Of a stretch of 11,058 nucleotides of DNA, positions 1 to 6,801 are shown piece after piece. The notes beneath the pieces were generated by a model that saw only the letters and a program-made list of their open reading frames with translations, did not search any database and was not told the DNA's origin. Position 1 is the first letter of the stretch. The number at the start of each line of letters is the position of its first letter. The translations under genes were made by a program, and so were the position numbers. The stretch comes from Solirubrobacteraceae bacterium (lineage in GTDB: Bacteria; Actinomycetota; Thermoleophilia; Solirubrobacterales; Solirubrobacteraceae): assembly GCA_025935735.1 (NCBI GenBank), contig JAICUS010000151.1, positions 1 through 11,058 on the forward strand. The letters run 5' to 3'.

Positions 1-1365
1 GCCGTCGCCGTGCTCGCTCGAGTTCACCCCGCCGAGCGCGCGCACCTGCGCCACGACCTCCTCGGCCACCGCGCGCAGCGTGTCCACGCCGCCGGGCGCG
101 GTGAGGTCGAGGTAGGGGCGGACGTGGATGCAGCCGACCGACGCGTGCCCGTAGAGCCCGGCGCGCAGGCCGTGGCGGTCGAGGATCTGCTGCATCCCGG
201 CCAGGTGCTCGGCCAGCCGCTCGGGCGCGACCGCCGTGTCCTCGACGAACGCCTGCGGCCGGCGCATGCCCTCGCTCGCCGCCATCAGGTGGCCGAGCCC
301 GGCCTTGCGCACCCTGGTCAGCGCGGCCTGCTCGGCCGCCGTCTCCGCGCGCGTGACCGGGACGCCGCGCCAGCGCTTCTCCAGCTTCGCGATCCGGTCG
401 CGCACCTCGGCGTCGCTGCCGCCGAAGAACGTCACGTAGAGCAGCGCCTCCGCATCGATGTCCAGCCCGCCGTACTCGATGATGGTGCGGTCGATCAGCT
501 CGACCGCCGCCGCGCCCAGCGCCAGCCCGTCGCCGGTGGCCGCCACGGCCGCGTTGACGGAGTCGAATCGCCCCACCGCGAACATCCGGGCCGCGGGGAG
601 CGGGACGAGCCCGACCGTCGCCTCGGTGATCGCCACCAGCGTGCCCTCGCTGCCGACCACGAAGCGGGCGAGGTCGAAGCGGTCGAGCAGCCGGTCGAGC
701 CGGTAGCCGCCGGCGAGCCGCGGGTGCGCCGGCCAGTCGCGCGCGATCGCGGCCCGGTGGGCGTCCACGATCCGCGGCAGCTCGCGGTGGATCGCGCCGT
801 CCAGGGTTCCCTGTCGTGCGCGGCGCTCGCGGACGGAGGAGTCCAGCGGCCCGAAGCGCGCCCGCGACCCGTCGGCGAGCACGACCTCCAGCTCCTCGAC
901 GTGGTCGATCGTCGACCCGTAGAGGACCGAGTGCGCGCCGGCCGAGTTGGAGCCGATCATGCCGCCCAGCGTCGCCCGGTCCGAGGTCGACGTGTCCGGC
1001 CCGAAGCCGAGCCCATGGGCCGCCGCCGCGCGGTTGAGCTCGTCCTGCACCACGCCGGGCTGTACGCGCGCCCGCCGGCCGTCGATGCCGACGATCGCGT
1101 CCATGTGGCGCGACGTGTCGAGCACGATCCCCGCGCCGACCGCCTGCCCCCCGAGGCTCGTCCCGCCGCCCCGGGGGGTGACCGGCACGCCGTGCCGCGC
1201 GGCCAGCGCCACCGCCGCCGCGACGTCGTCCGCGTCCCGGGGGAACACGACGACGCGCGGCGCGATGGCGTACATGCTCGCGTCGGTCGAGAACAGGTGC
1301 CGCGTGTAGGCGTCGTCGCGCACCTCGCCCCGCAGCTCGCGTCGGAGGTCGGCGACGAGGGTCAT
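1..1365 (-). CDS. FAD-linked D-2-hydroxyacid dehydrogenase, YdiJ/GlcD type (3' end off window)
   Basis: This is the N-terminal 455 residues of a large flavoprotein; the frame is still open at the left edge. Residues ~35-175 form a PCMH-type FAD-binding domain: PRGGGTSLGGQ at 64-74, GPDTSTSDRATLGGMIGSNS at 122-141 and GSEGTL at 238-243. The FAD-oxidase C-terminal domain follows, with FVEDTAV at 373-379, YGHASVGCIHVRP at 405-417 and SSEHGDG at the edge. The order and the HVRP/EHGDG pair fit the YdiJ/D-2-hydroxyglutarate dehydrogenase group, whose members often continue into Fe-S domains to about 950-1000 residues. Known members oxidise D-2-hydroxyacids (lactate, glycolate, 2-hydroxyglutarate) and pass electrons to quinone or another carrier; the substrate here is unknown. 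The ATG at 1365 is preceded by GGAGAG overlapping the end of the upstream NTF2-like gene, and the gap is 8 nt, so the two are probably cotranscribed. A simple GlcD or alkylglycerone-phosphate-type oxidase is less likely. Confidence 0.88.
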   Translation of the reverse strand, partial: MTLVADLRRELRGEVRDDAYTRHLFSTDASMYAIAPRVVVFPRDADDVAAAVALAARHGVPVTPRGGGTSLGGQAVGAGIVLDTSRHMDAIVGIDGRRARVQPGVVQDELNRAAAAHGLGFGPDTSTSDRATLGGMIGSNSAGAHSVLYGSTIDHVEELEVVLADGSRARFGPLDSSVRERRARQGTLDGAIHRELPRIVDAHRAAIARDWPAHPRLAGGYRLDRLLDRFDLARFVVGSEGTLVAITEATVGLVPLPAARMFAVGRFDSVNAAVAATGDGLALGAAAVELIDRTIIEYGGLDIDAEALLYVTFFGGSDAEVRDRIAKLEKRWRGVPVTRAETAAEQAALTRVRKAGLGHLMAASEGMRRPQAFVEDTAVAPERLAEHLAGMQQILDRHGLRAGLYGHASVGCIHVRPYLDLTAPGGVDTLRAVAEEVVAQVRALGGVNSSEHGDG

Positions 1366-1373
1366 AGCCGGCG

Positions 1374-1724
1374 CTAGCTCTCCAGGAACCCGGTGACGGC
1401 GTGCAGGCGGCCGTCGGCCGCCACCGTGGCGAAGTCCACGCCGGCCGCCACCGCGCCGGCGTCGCCCACCAGGCGCCAGGCGAAGCGGACGCGGTCGTTG
1501 TGGGCGTCCGGGCCGAAGGACAGCTCGAACCGGTGGCCGGGGAACTGGGCCCGCGCGGCGCCGATCATGGCCGCGATCCCGTCGGGCGTCTCGCCGCGCA
1601 TCAGCGGGTCGAGGTAGGTGCCGTCGCCGGTCCACACCTCGGCGGCCAGCGCGGCCCGGCGCTCCGGGTCCGGCTCGTTCCAGGTGGCGATGTACTTGTC
1701 GACTGTGGCTGCGATGTTCGTCAT
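1374..1724 (-). CDS. NTF2/SnoaL-like small protein
   Basis: This 116-residue protein has the layout of the SnoaL-like NTF2 fold. An N-terminal helix (VDKYIATWNEPDPERRAAL, 8-26) is followed by GDGTYLDPLMRGETPDGIAA (33-52), a helix reaching AQFPGHRFEL (59-68), and C-terminal strands (RVRFAWRLVG, GVDFATVAADGRL). NTF2-like proteins of this size serve as small isomerases, hydrolases or polyketide cyclases, or simply bind a ligand; no function can be assigned here. It lies between the NADH dehydrogenase gene (35 nt upstream) and the FAD dehydrogenase gene (8 nt downstream), so it is probably part of that transcript. I chose the ATG at 1724 because family members start just before this helix, although its ribosome site is weak. 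An alternative in-frame ATG at 1760 overlaps the upstream stop as TAATG, which would allow translational coupling and add 12 residues. Confidence 0.8.
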   Translation of the reverse strand: MTNIAATVDKYIATWNEPDPERRAALAAEVWTGDGTYLDPLMRGETPDGIAAMIGAARAQFPGHRFELSFGPDAHNDRVRFAWRLVGDAGAVAAGVDFATVAADGRLHAVTGFLES

Positions 1725-1759
1725 GCCGGCAGGGTCCCGCGGCCGCGCCGCGCCCGCCA

Positions 1760-3037
1760 TTACCCCGGACGTAAGTCCTGACCCGCTATGAGCCGCCCGC
1801 CGCGGCCGTGGGTGAGGAAGCTCCAGACCCAGCGCAGGAACACCAGCACGCGGTTCTGGAAGCCGATCAGGTACCAGAGGTGGACGATCAGCCAGAGCGC
1901 CCAGGCGAGCGTGCCGCCGACGTGGATGCCCGGCGGGAGGTCCGCCACCGCGCGCAGCCGGCCGATCGTGGCCAGGTTGCCCTTGTTCTTGTAGTGGAAC
2001 GGGCCCGGCGTGGCGCCGCGCAGGCGCTCGCGCACGCAACGGGCGGCGTAGCGGCCCATCTGCATGGCCACCGGCGCGACGCCGGGGAAGGGATCCTCCC
2101 CGCGCACCCGGACCATGTCGCCGATCGCCAGCACCTCGGGGTGGCCGGGCACGGTGAGGTCGGGCTCGACGAGCAGCCGCTGGACGTGGTCGTTCTCCGC
2201 GCCGGCGGCCTCGCCCAGCTTCACCGCGAGCCCGGAGGCCAGCACGCCGGCCGCCCAGATGATCGTCCCGGCGTCGATCCGCTGCTCTACGCCGTCGGAC
2301 TTGACCACCACGCCCGAGGCGTCGAGGTCGGTGACCGTGTGGCCGGTCATCGGCGTCGCCCCGAGGCCCTCCAGCGCCCGGGCGGCGGACTGCGAGAGCC
2401 CGGGCGGGAAGCCGGCGAGCACGCGGTCGCCCGCCTCCACCAGCAGCACCCGCGCCTTGGAGGGGTCGAAGGAACGGAAGTCGCGCCGCGTGTCGTGGGC
2501 GATCTCCGCGATCTGCCCGGCCATCTCCACGCCGGTCGGGCCCGCGCCGACGATGACGAACGTCAGCAGCGCGGCGCGCTTGTCCGGGTCGCTCTCCGCC
2601 TCGGCCGCCTCGAGCGCGCGCAGGATGCGCCCGCGGATCTGCAGCGCGCCCTCGAGCGTCTTCAGCTCCGCCGCGGCCTTGCGCCACTCCGGGTGGCCGA
2701 AGTAGTTGTAGGCCGAGCCGCCGGCCACGATCAGCGTGTCGTAGGGCAGCCGCAGCTCGCCGGCGTAGGTCTCGGCGACGAGCTCGCGGCCCGCGAGGTC
2801 GAAGTCGCGGACCTCCGCGCACAGGACGCGCACGTTGGCGTCGCGCTTGAAGATCGCCCGCAGCGGATAGCAGACCTCGCCGGGCATCAGCGCGCCCGTG
2901 GCGACCTGGTAGGCGAGCGGCTGGAACAGGTGGAAGTTGCGCCGGTCGACGAGCGTGACGTCCACCTCGGCGTGGCGCAGATGAAGCGCCGCCTGGAGCC
3001 CGCCGAACCCGCCGCCCACGATTACGACGCGGTGCAT
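1760..3037 (-). CDS. ndh: Type II NADH:quinone oxidoreductase (NDH-2)
   Basis: This 425-residue, single-subunit flavoprotein transfers electrons from NADH to membrane quinone without pumping protons. The N-terminal FAD-binding Rossmann motif GGGFGG is at 8-13, followed by the typical NFHLFQPLAYQVATG stretch (34-48). A second dinucleotide-binding motif, VGAGPTGVEMAG (163-174), binds NADH. AIGD at 304-307 is the FAD-contacting motif, and APVAMQMGRY (321-330) and YKNKG...ATIGR (349-360) are family signatures. The C-terminal hydrophobic, aromatic segment (about 376-407, LWLIVHLWYLIGFQNRVLVF) is the usual amphipathic membrane anchor. Length and domain order match family norms. It is the first gene of the leftward cluster, divergent from the DoxX gene across 56 nt. 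A TAGTCT box lies 8 nt before the ATG; a weak AGG is the only possible ribosome site. A related ferredoxin or sulfide:quinone reductase is unlikely given the FQPL and C-terminal motifs. Confidence 0.93.
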   Translation of the reverse strand: MHRVVIVGGGFGGLQAALHLRHAEVDVTLVDRRNFHLFQPLAYQVATGALMPGEVCYPLRAIFKRDANVRVLCAEVRDFDLAGRELVAETYAGELRLPYDTLIVAGGSAYNYFGHPEWRKAAAELKTLEGALQIRGRILRALEAAEAESDPDKRAALLTFVIVGAGPTGVEMAGQIAEIAHDTRRDFRSFDPSKARVLLVEAGDRVLAGFPPGLSQSAARALEGLGATPMTGHTVTDLDASGVVVKSDGVEQRIDAGTIIWAAGVLASGLAVKLGEAAGAENDHVQRLLVEPDLTVPGHPEVLAIGDMVRVRGEDPFPGVAPVAMQMGRYAARCVRERLRGATPGPFHYKNKGNLATIGRLRAVADLPPGIHVGGTLAWALWLIVHLWYLIGFQNRVLVFLRWVWSFLTHGRGGRLIAGQDLRPG

Positions 3038-3045
3038 GCGCCTGG

Positions 3046-3051
3046 AGACTA
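3046..3051 (-). promoter_or_regulatory. Candidate -10 box of a leaderless transcript for ndh
   Basis: Read on the minus strand, TAGTCT fits the actinobacterial -10 consensus TANNNT. It sits 8 nt before the ATG at 3037, so transcription would begin at or within a base or two of the start codon. No convincing -35 element is visible. Confidence 0.5.
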
Positions 3052-3093
3052 CGAGGGCGTGTACGGGTCGCGCGCGGCGGCTAGACCCCAGTC

Positions 3094-3633
3094 ATGAGAT
3101 TCGGTATCGCGCTGTTGCGCGCCGTGGTCGGTGCGCTCTTCATGGGGCACGGCCTGCAGAAGCTGGCCGGCTGGTTCGGCGGCCACGGCCTGGAGGCCAC
3201 CGCGAACGCGTTCGAGGGCATGGGACTGCGGCCGGGCAAGGTCCACGCCACCGCCGCCGGCGTCGCGGAGACGGCGGGCGGCGCGCTCCTGCTCACCGGC
3301 GCGGCCACGCCGCTGGCCGCCGGAATGCTGTCCGGCACGATGACCACCGCCGTCCGCAAGGTGCACCTCGCCAACGGCGTGTGGAACACCGACGGCGGCT
3401 TCGAGTACAACGCCGTGCTGCTCGCGGCGCTGTTCGCCATCACGGCGGCCGGGCCGGGGACCGGGGCGCTCGACGAGGGCCACGCCGGCACCGGCTGGGC
3501 CATCGCCGAGTTCGCGGCCGGGCTGCTCGGCTCCGAGGCGGTCCTGCGCTTCGCGGGGTCGCAGCCCGCGCCGGCCGCCGACGAGCCGATGGACGCCGCC
3601 AGCGGCCGCGAGCCCACGCCCGCGGCCGCCTGA
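3094..3633 (+). CDS. DoxX family membrane protein
   Basis: This 179-residue protein has four hydrophobic segments at about 3-22, 51-80, 107-120 and 134-153. The DoxX-type signatures are [14 protein letters not shown] (17-30), HLANGVWN (91-98) and GGFEYN (101-106). The tail from about 156 is a polar Ala/Pro-rich extension and is probably disordered. The family is named for a subunit of archaeal thiosulfate:quinone oxidoreductase. Most bacterial DoxX-like proteins have no proven role, although several are tied to membrane redox and oxidative-stress functions. It is divergent from the NADH dehydrogenase gene, and the 56 nt between them probably hold both promoters. There is no clear ribosome site before the ATG. 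TAGACC (3082-3087), one base off TANNNT, lies 6 nt upstream, so a leaderless start is possible but weaker than in the other cases. Confidence 0.87.
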   Translation: MRFGIALLRAVVGALFMGHGLQKLAGWFGGHGLEATANAFEGMGLRPGKVHATAAGVAETAGGALLLTGAATPLAAGMLSGTMTTAVRKVHLANGVWNTDGGFEYNAVLLAALFAITAAGPGTGALDEGHAGTGWAIAEFAAGLLGSEAVLRFAGSQPAPAADEPMDAASGREPTPAAA

Positions 3634-3656
3634 AGCACGTGCGCGGGCCGGCTTGG

Positions 3657-3989
3657 CTACGCCCGGGCGACGCGCAGCGGGACGCGGTGCGAGCGCGTCC
3701 GGCGCGGCCGGCGCAGCTGACGGCGGCGCTCCGCCAGGACGCCGACGGCGCCGGCGGACGGGCGCAGCGGGTCGGCCACGGCGTGCCCGTCCTCGACGGA
3801 CAGCGCGGCCCACAGCTCATCGCCGACCTCGGCGAGGAGCACCTCGCCGCGCGGGGCGGTGGAGGAGTCCAGCTCGGCCAGCTTGGCGACCGCGGCGAGG
3901 TCCGCGAACGTGGCCTGGCGGATGGTCAGCGGCGCGGCCTCGCGCGCCGTGGTGGTGTCGTTGCGGCGGTTCGGCGAGGTGGAGAGCAT
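3657..3989 (-). CDS. Small GNAT-like (half-domain) protein of unknown function
   Basis: This 110-residue protein has a variable polar N-terminus (1-19), then [20 protein letters not shown] (21-40), which is the strand-helix opening of a GNAT acetyltransferase. Next comes [17 protein letters not shown] (49-65), resembling the following beta hairpin, and a conserved-looking VADPLRPSA (71-79). It ends in a basic tail (88-110, rich in Arg). The acetyl-CoA pyrophosphate loop (Q/R-x-x-G-x-G/A) that a working GNAT needs is absent, so I would not call it an acetyltransferase. From memory, short proteins of this pattern recur in high-GC actinobacteria as hypothetical proteins. It converges with the DoxX gene (23-nt gap) and is divergent from the SDR gene (107 nt). 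The ATG at 3989 is the first plausible start, with GGA about 8 nt upstream. The C-terminal basic tail could bind nucleic acid, but that is a guess. Confidence 0.65.
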   Translation of the reverse strand: MLSTSPNRRNDTTTAREAAPLTIRQATFADLAAVAKLAELDSSTAPRGEVLLAEVGDELWAALSVEDGHAVADPLRPSAGAVGVLAERRRQLRRPRRTRSHRVPLRVARA

Positions 3990-4083
3990 GCGTCCATGAT
4001 CGCCCTGAGACGGCCCGTCCACATCGGCGGTTCGGAGCGCCTTCGCGTCACGCACCCCTTACCTGTTCGACGGTCCCCCTTAG

Positions 4084-4089
4084 TAGTCT
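4084..4089 (+). promoter_or_regulatory. Candidate -10 box of a leaderless transcript for the SDR gene
   Basis: TAGTCT matches TANNNT and ends 7 nt before the GTG at 4097. There is no Shine-Dalgarno-like sequence in the short gap (CGCGGGC). The same hexamer occurs at almost the same distance before ndh. Confidence 0.5.
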
Positions 4090-4096
4090 CGCGGGC

Positions 4097-4822
4097 GTGA
4101 TCGCGGTCGTCACCGGCGCGGGAACCGGCATCGGCCGGGCGGTCGCGCGCGCCCTGCTCCAGGCCGGCTGGAGCGTCGTCGCCGCGGGCCGGCGGGCCGA
4201 GCCGCTGCGGGAGACGCTGGGCGACGGAGACGGCCTCGCGGTGCCCACCGACGTCGCCGACCCGCAGGCCGTCGACGCCCTGTTCGCCGCCGCCAAAGAG
4301 CGCTACGGCCGCCTCGACCTGCTGTTCAACAACGCGGGGATCGGGGTCAGCGTGCCGGTGGCCGAGCTGGCCTACGAGGACTGGAAGCGGGTCGTCGACA
4401 CCAACCTCACCGGCTCGTTCCTGTGCGCCCAGGCGGCGTTCCGGGCGATGGCCGCGCAGGACCCGCGCGGGGGGCGGATCGTCAACAACGGCTCCATCTC
4501 CGCTTACGTCCCGCGGCCCAACTCGATCGCCTACACGGCCACCAAGCACGCGGTCACCGGGCTCACCCGCTCGCTCTCGCTGGAGGGCCGGGACTTCGAT
4601 ATCGCCTGCGGGCAGATCGACATCGGCAACGCCGCCACCGACATGACCGCGCCGATGCGCGCGGGGATCCTGCAGGCGGACGGCTCGACGCGGGTGGAGC
4701 CGACCATGGACGTTGAGAACGTGGCCAGGGCGGTGCTGTACATGGCGTCGCTGCCGCTCGACGCCAACGTGCAGTTCATGACGGTGATGGCGACGGCGAT
4801 GCCGTTCATCGGCCGCGGCTGA
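4097..4822 (+). CDS. Short-chain dehydrogenase/reductase (classical SDR)
   Basis: This 241-residue NAD(P)-dependent oxidoreductase starts directly at the first Rossmann strand, with the cofactor motif TGAGTGIG at 6-13. GRR at 31-33 after the second strand favours NADP(H). NNAG is at 78-81, the catalytic Ser is probably S133, and the YTATK motif supplies Tyr146 and Lys150. The product and substrate are not predictable; homologues are usually annotated as generic SDR or 3-oxoacyl-ACP reductase. The GTG at 4097 is the only usable start: no ATG, GTG or TTG occurs in frame for at least 70 nt upstream, and no stop intervenes. That makes the protein a few residues shorter than typical 245-260-residue SDRs. 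The codons just before the start would read LSSLAG, which resembles a normal SDR N-terminus. It is divergent from the small GNAT-like gene and is followed by a 140-nt gap before the secreted protein. Confidence 0.9.
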   Translation: MIAVVTGAGTGIGRAVARALLQAGWSVVAAGRRAEPLRETLGDGDGLAVPTDVADPQAVDALFAAAKERYGRLDLLFNNAGIGVSVPVAELAYEDWKRVVDTNLTGSFLCAQAAFRAMAAQDPRGGRIVNNGSISAYVPRPNSIAYTATKHAVTGLTRSLSLEGRDFDIACGQIDIGNAATDMTAPMRAGILQADGSTRVEPTMDVENVARAVLYMASLPLDANVQFMTVMATAMPFIGRG

Positions 4823-4962
4823 GCGGCCGAGATTGGCGTAGTCCCCAAGCTCGGCGCAAGCGCCCGCCAAGGCGGCCCGAGCAGAGTCCGCGGTGCGGCG
4901 GGCGGCTCCCCCCTGAGTCGCTCGCCGCCAGTCTCCGACCACCGCTCCCCTTGGAGGGACAC
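4823..4962 (+). other. Intergenic leader upstream of the secreted protein gene
   Basis: These 140 nt separate the SDR gene from the secreted protein gene. Besides the hairpin next to the SDR stop, they contain a second inverted repeat, CCGCC/GGCGG, at 4864-4875. The right end holds a strong ribosome site, GGAGGG (4953-4958), 4 nt before the ATG at 4963. No riboswitch or small ORF is recognisable, and no clear promoter hexamers stand out. Confidence 0.5.
4827..4854 (+). terminator. Hairpin after the SDR gene (possible terminator or 5' leader element)
   Basis: Starting 4 nt after the SDR stop, CCGAG-A-TTGG pairs with CCAA-G-CTCGG: 9 base pairs, one A/G mismatch and an 8-nt loop. No T-run follows. 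It could end the SDR transcript in the U-tract-free style seen in actinobacteria, or belong to the leader of the next gene. Confidence 0.4.
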
Positions 4963-6801
4963 ATGCTCCACCCCGCCCGCGCGGGACGCGCCTGGATGGC
5001 CGTGCCCGTGCTCGCGGCCGGCGTGCTCGCGCTCTCGAACGCGTCCGCGTTCGCCGCCGACACGCTGCCGATCTACAACGTGACCCAGGAGGGGATGACC
5101 TCCGACCAGGGCGCCAAGCTGGCCGACGCGTTCGGGATCCCCAACTCCGTGCAGTCCGACGGCGCGTTCGCCTACACGGCCAAGAACTTCGACGCGGTGC
5201 CGCAGCGCGCGGTCGCCGAGGGCAAGGACGAGTCGGGCAGCCCGACGACGTCGCTGGCGCTCGACACCACCGCTCTGGCCAAGCTCACGCCCGTCCCCGA
5301 CGACGTCGCGCTGAAGTCCGCGTCCCGGCTCGCCGACCTCGCCGGGCTGAACCCGGACATGAAGGCCACGCCGAGCGTCTCCAACACGAAGCTGACGCTG
5401 TCCGACCGGGCCGGCCGGGCGACCGCCGACTACGCGCTCGACACCACGGTCTCCTACCGGCTGACGCTGAACGGGCTGCCGGTGACCGGCCAGGGCGCGC
5501 GCCTGCGCGTGGCCTACAACAGCGCCGGCGACGTCGTGCAGCTCTCGGACGCCATGCGCTCGCTGGAGCGCGGCAAGGACGTGCCGGTCATCACGCCGGA
5601 CGCCGCGGCCAAGTCGTGCGCCGTGCTCTACGGCCCGGGCGTGCGCCAGGCCACCCCGACGCTCGGCTACCTGATGCCGGCGCTCGGCGCGGTCAAGACG
5701 ATCTACCCCGTCTACACCTGCAACCCGTCGACCGAGACGGGCGACCAGGCGCACCGCCAGGTCCCGGCCGTGCCGGGCGCCGCGCCCGTGGCGAAGCTGC
5801 AGGCCAGCTCGCAGGGCGGCGTCGTCAGCGCGTTCGTGGAGCCTTCCGGCGGCACCGCGCCGTACACGTTCAAGTGGTCGTCCTCCTCGACGGTCATCCC
5901 CGGCAACACCGAGCAGAAGGTCAGCTACCGGCGCGCGCCGCGTGACGGCAAGAGCACGGCCGAGACGCTCACCGCCGAGATCACCGACGCCAACGGGCTC
6001 ACCTCGACCGCGTCGGCCTCCCTCGACGGCGACGGCAGCGTGACCGTGGCCTCCAACCCCGGTGGCGGCGGCTTCGGCAAGCTGGCCATCGGCCCGACCG
6101 ACGTCGGCATCGAGAACATGGTCGACGAGTGGCAGTGCGCGCAGGACTCCGCGCAGGGCTTCCGCAACGTCATGGCCTCGCACGGCATCGGCGCCCAGTT
6201 CGACTGGCGCGGGATGAACGCCTGGGAGAGCGACTTCAAGAAGGCGTCGCTGGGCGGCCACGACGACAGCTTCGTCGACGACATCGACATGCAGTGGTAC
6301 ACCGGCCACGGCTGGCCGGGCGGGTTCACGTTCAAGAACACGGCGCACGACGACGGCTCGATCGTCCCCTCCGACGCCAGCTGGGGCGACCGCGACCTCG
6401 AGTGGCTGCAGCTGGAGTCCTGCGAGGTGCTGCGCGACACGTCGGGCACCAACGACTACTTCTCGCGCTGGGGCGGGACGATGAATGGCCTGCACATGCT
6501 CAACGGCTTCGACACCAACGCCTACTGCATCGGCGGCGGCACGGGTGCCGACTTCGCGTCCTACCTGTTCCCGCAGACGTTCCTCGGGATCACGCTGCGC
6601 CCGGCGCTGACGGTCCGCCAGGCCTGGGGCCAGATGGCGATCGACAAGGAGCCGAGCGGCGTCCGCTACCGCTCGATGGGCAACATCGGCTCCGGCGGGG
6701 TCACCAACATCGGCGACCACTTCTGGGGCCAGGGCTCGACCGGCCCGGACATCACGACAGGCTCGCGCGTCGGGATGTGGGCGATCTCCGGAGTCGTTTA
6801 G
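4963..6801 (+). CDS. Secreted multidomain protein with PKD-like module and DUF6345-like, caspase-like C-terminal domain
   Basis: This 612-residue protein begins with a Sec signal peptide (positive start, hydrophobic 12-25, likely cleavage after AFA at 29-31). Residues ~35-205 include SYRLTLNGLPVTGQGARLRV (164-183), similar to the FTP/PepSY propeptide fold of secreted proteases. Cys219 and Cys253 could form a disulfide. Residues ~276-362 look like a PKD or Ig-like beta domain (GGTAPYTFKWSS, 296-307). The C-terminal ~375-612 domain has WYTGHG (445-450), then WLQLESCEVL (481-490), GLHMLNGF (509-516) and AW (554-555). From memory this pattern matches DUF6345. A hydrophobic strand before His-Gly and another before Ser-Cys also resemble the catalytic dyad of clan CD (caspase/gingipain) proteases. 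A protease role is inference. There is no membrane anchor, so it is probably released outside the cell. ATG 4963 was chosen over TTG 4951 because the latter lies against the ribosome site. It converges on the molybdopterin gene, overlapping it by 4 bp. Confidence 0.82.
   Translation: MLHPARAGRAWMAVPVLAAGVLALSNASAFAADTLPIYNVTQEGMTSDQGAKLADAFGIPNSVQSDGAFAYTAKNFDAVPQRAVAEGKDESGSPTTSLALDTTALAKLTPVPDDVALKSASRLADLAGLNPDMKATPSVSNTKLTLSDRAGRATADYALDTTVSYRLTLNGLPVTGQGARLRVAYNSAGDVVQLSDAMRSLERGKDVPVITPDAAAKSCAVLYGPGVRQATPTLGYLMPALGAVKTIYPVYTCNPSTETGDQAHRQVPAVPGAAPVAKLQASSQGGVVSAFVEPSGGTAPYTFKWSSSSTVIPGNTEQKVSYRRAPRDGKSTAETLTAEITDANGLTSTASASLDGDGSVTVASNPGGGGFGKLAIGPTDVGIENMVDEWQCAQDSAQGFRNVMASHGIGAQFDWRGMNAWESDFKKASLGGHDDSFVDDIDMQWYTGHGWPGGFTFKNTAHDDGSIVPSDASWGDRDLEWLQLESCEVLRDTSGTNDYFSRWGGTMNGLHMLNGFDTNAYCIGGGTGADFASYLFPQTFLGITLRPALTVRQAWGQMAIDKEPSGVRYRSMGNIGSGGVTNIGDHFWGQGSTGPDITTGSRVGMWAISGVV

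Noticed and set aside
10..1377. 455-codon plus-strand open frame opposite the FAD dehydrogenase
   Set aside because: The translation is Arg/Val/Asp-rich, of the kind expected from the complement of high-GC coding DNA, and matches no family. The minus-strand frame has a full set of FAD-oxidase motifs.
1374..2822. Long minus-strand frame joining the NTF2-like protein to 366 extra N-terminal codons
   Set aside because: The extension is out of frame with, and entirely inside, the well-supported NADH dehydrogenase gene; its composition is Arg/Gly/Ala shadow.
3634..3680. Terminator between the convergent DoxX and small GNAT-like genes, including the palindrome GCACGTGC at 3635-3642
   Set aside because: The possible stems are short or need large bulges, and the 8-bp palindrome has no loop; not enough to call.
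3653..4096. N-terminal extension of the SDR frame
   Set aside because: It runs antisense through the small GNAT-like gene and reads as low-complexity Arg/Ala. Only the last six codons look SDR-like.
4951..4962. TTG start four codons upstream for the secreted protein
   Set aside because: The TTG directly abuts the GGAGGG ribosome site, which is correctly spaced for the ATG at 4963.
4531..6720. 729-codon minus-strand frame opposite the SDR and secreted protein genes
   Set aside because: It crosses two unrelated plus-strand genes and their intergenic gap, and its Val/Gly/Arg/Asp composition is typical of antisense frames in high-GC DNA.
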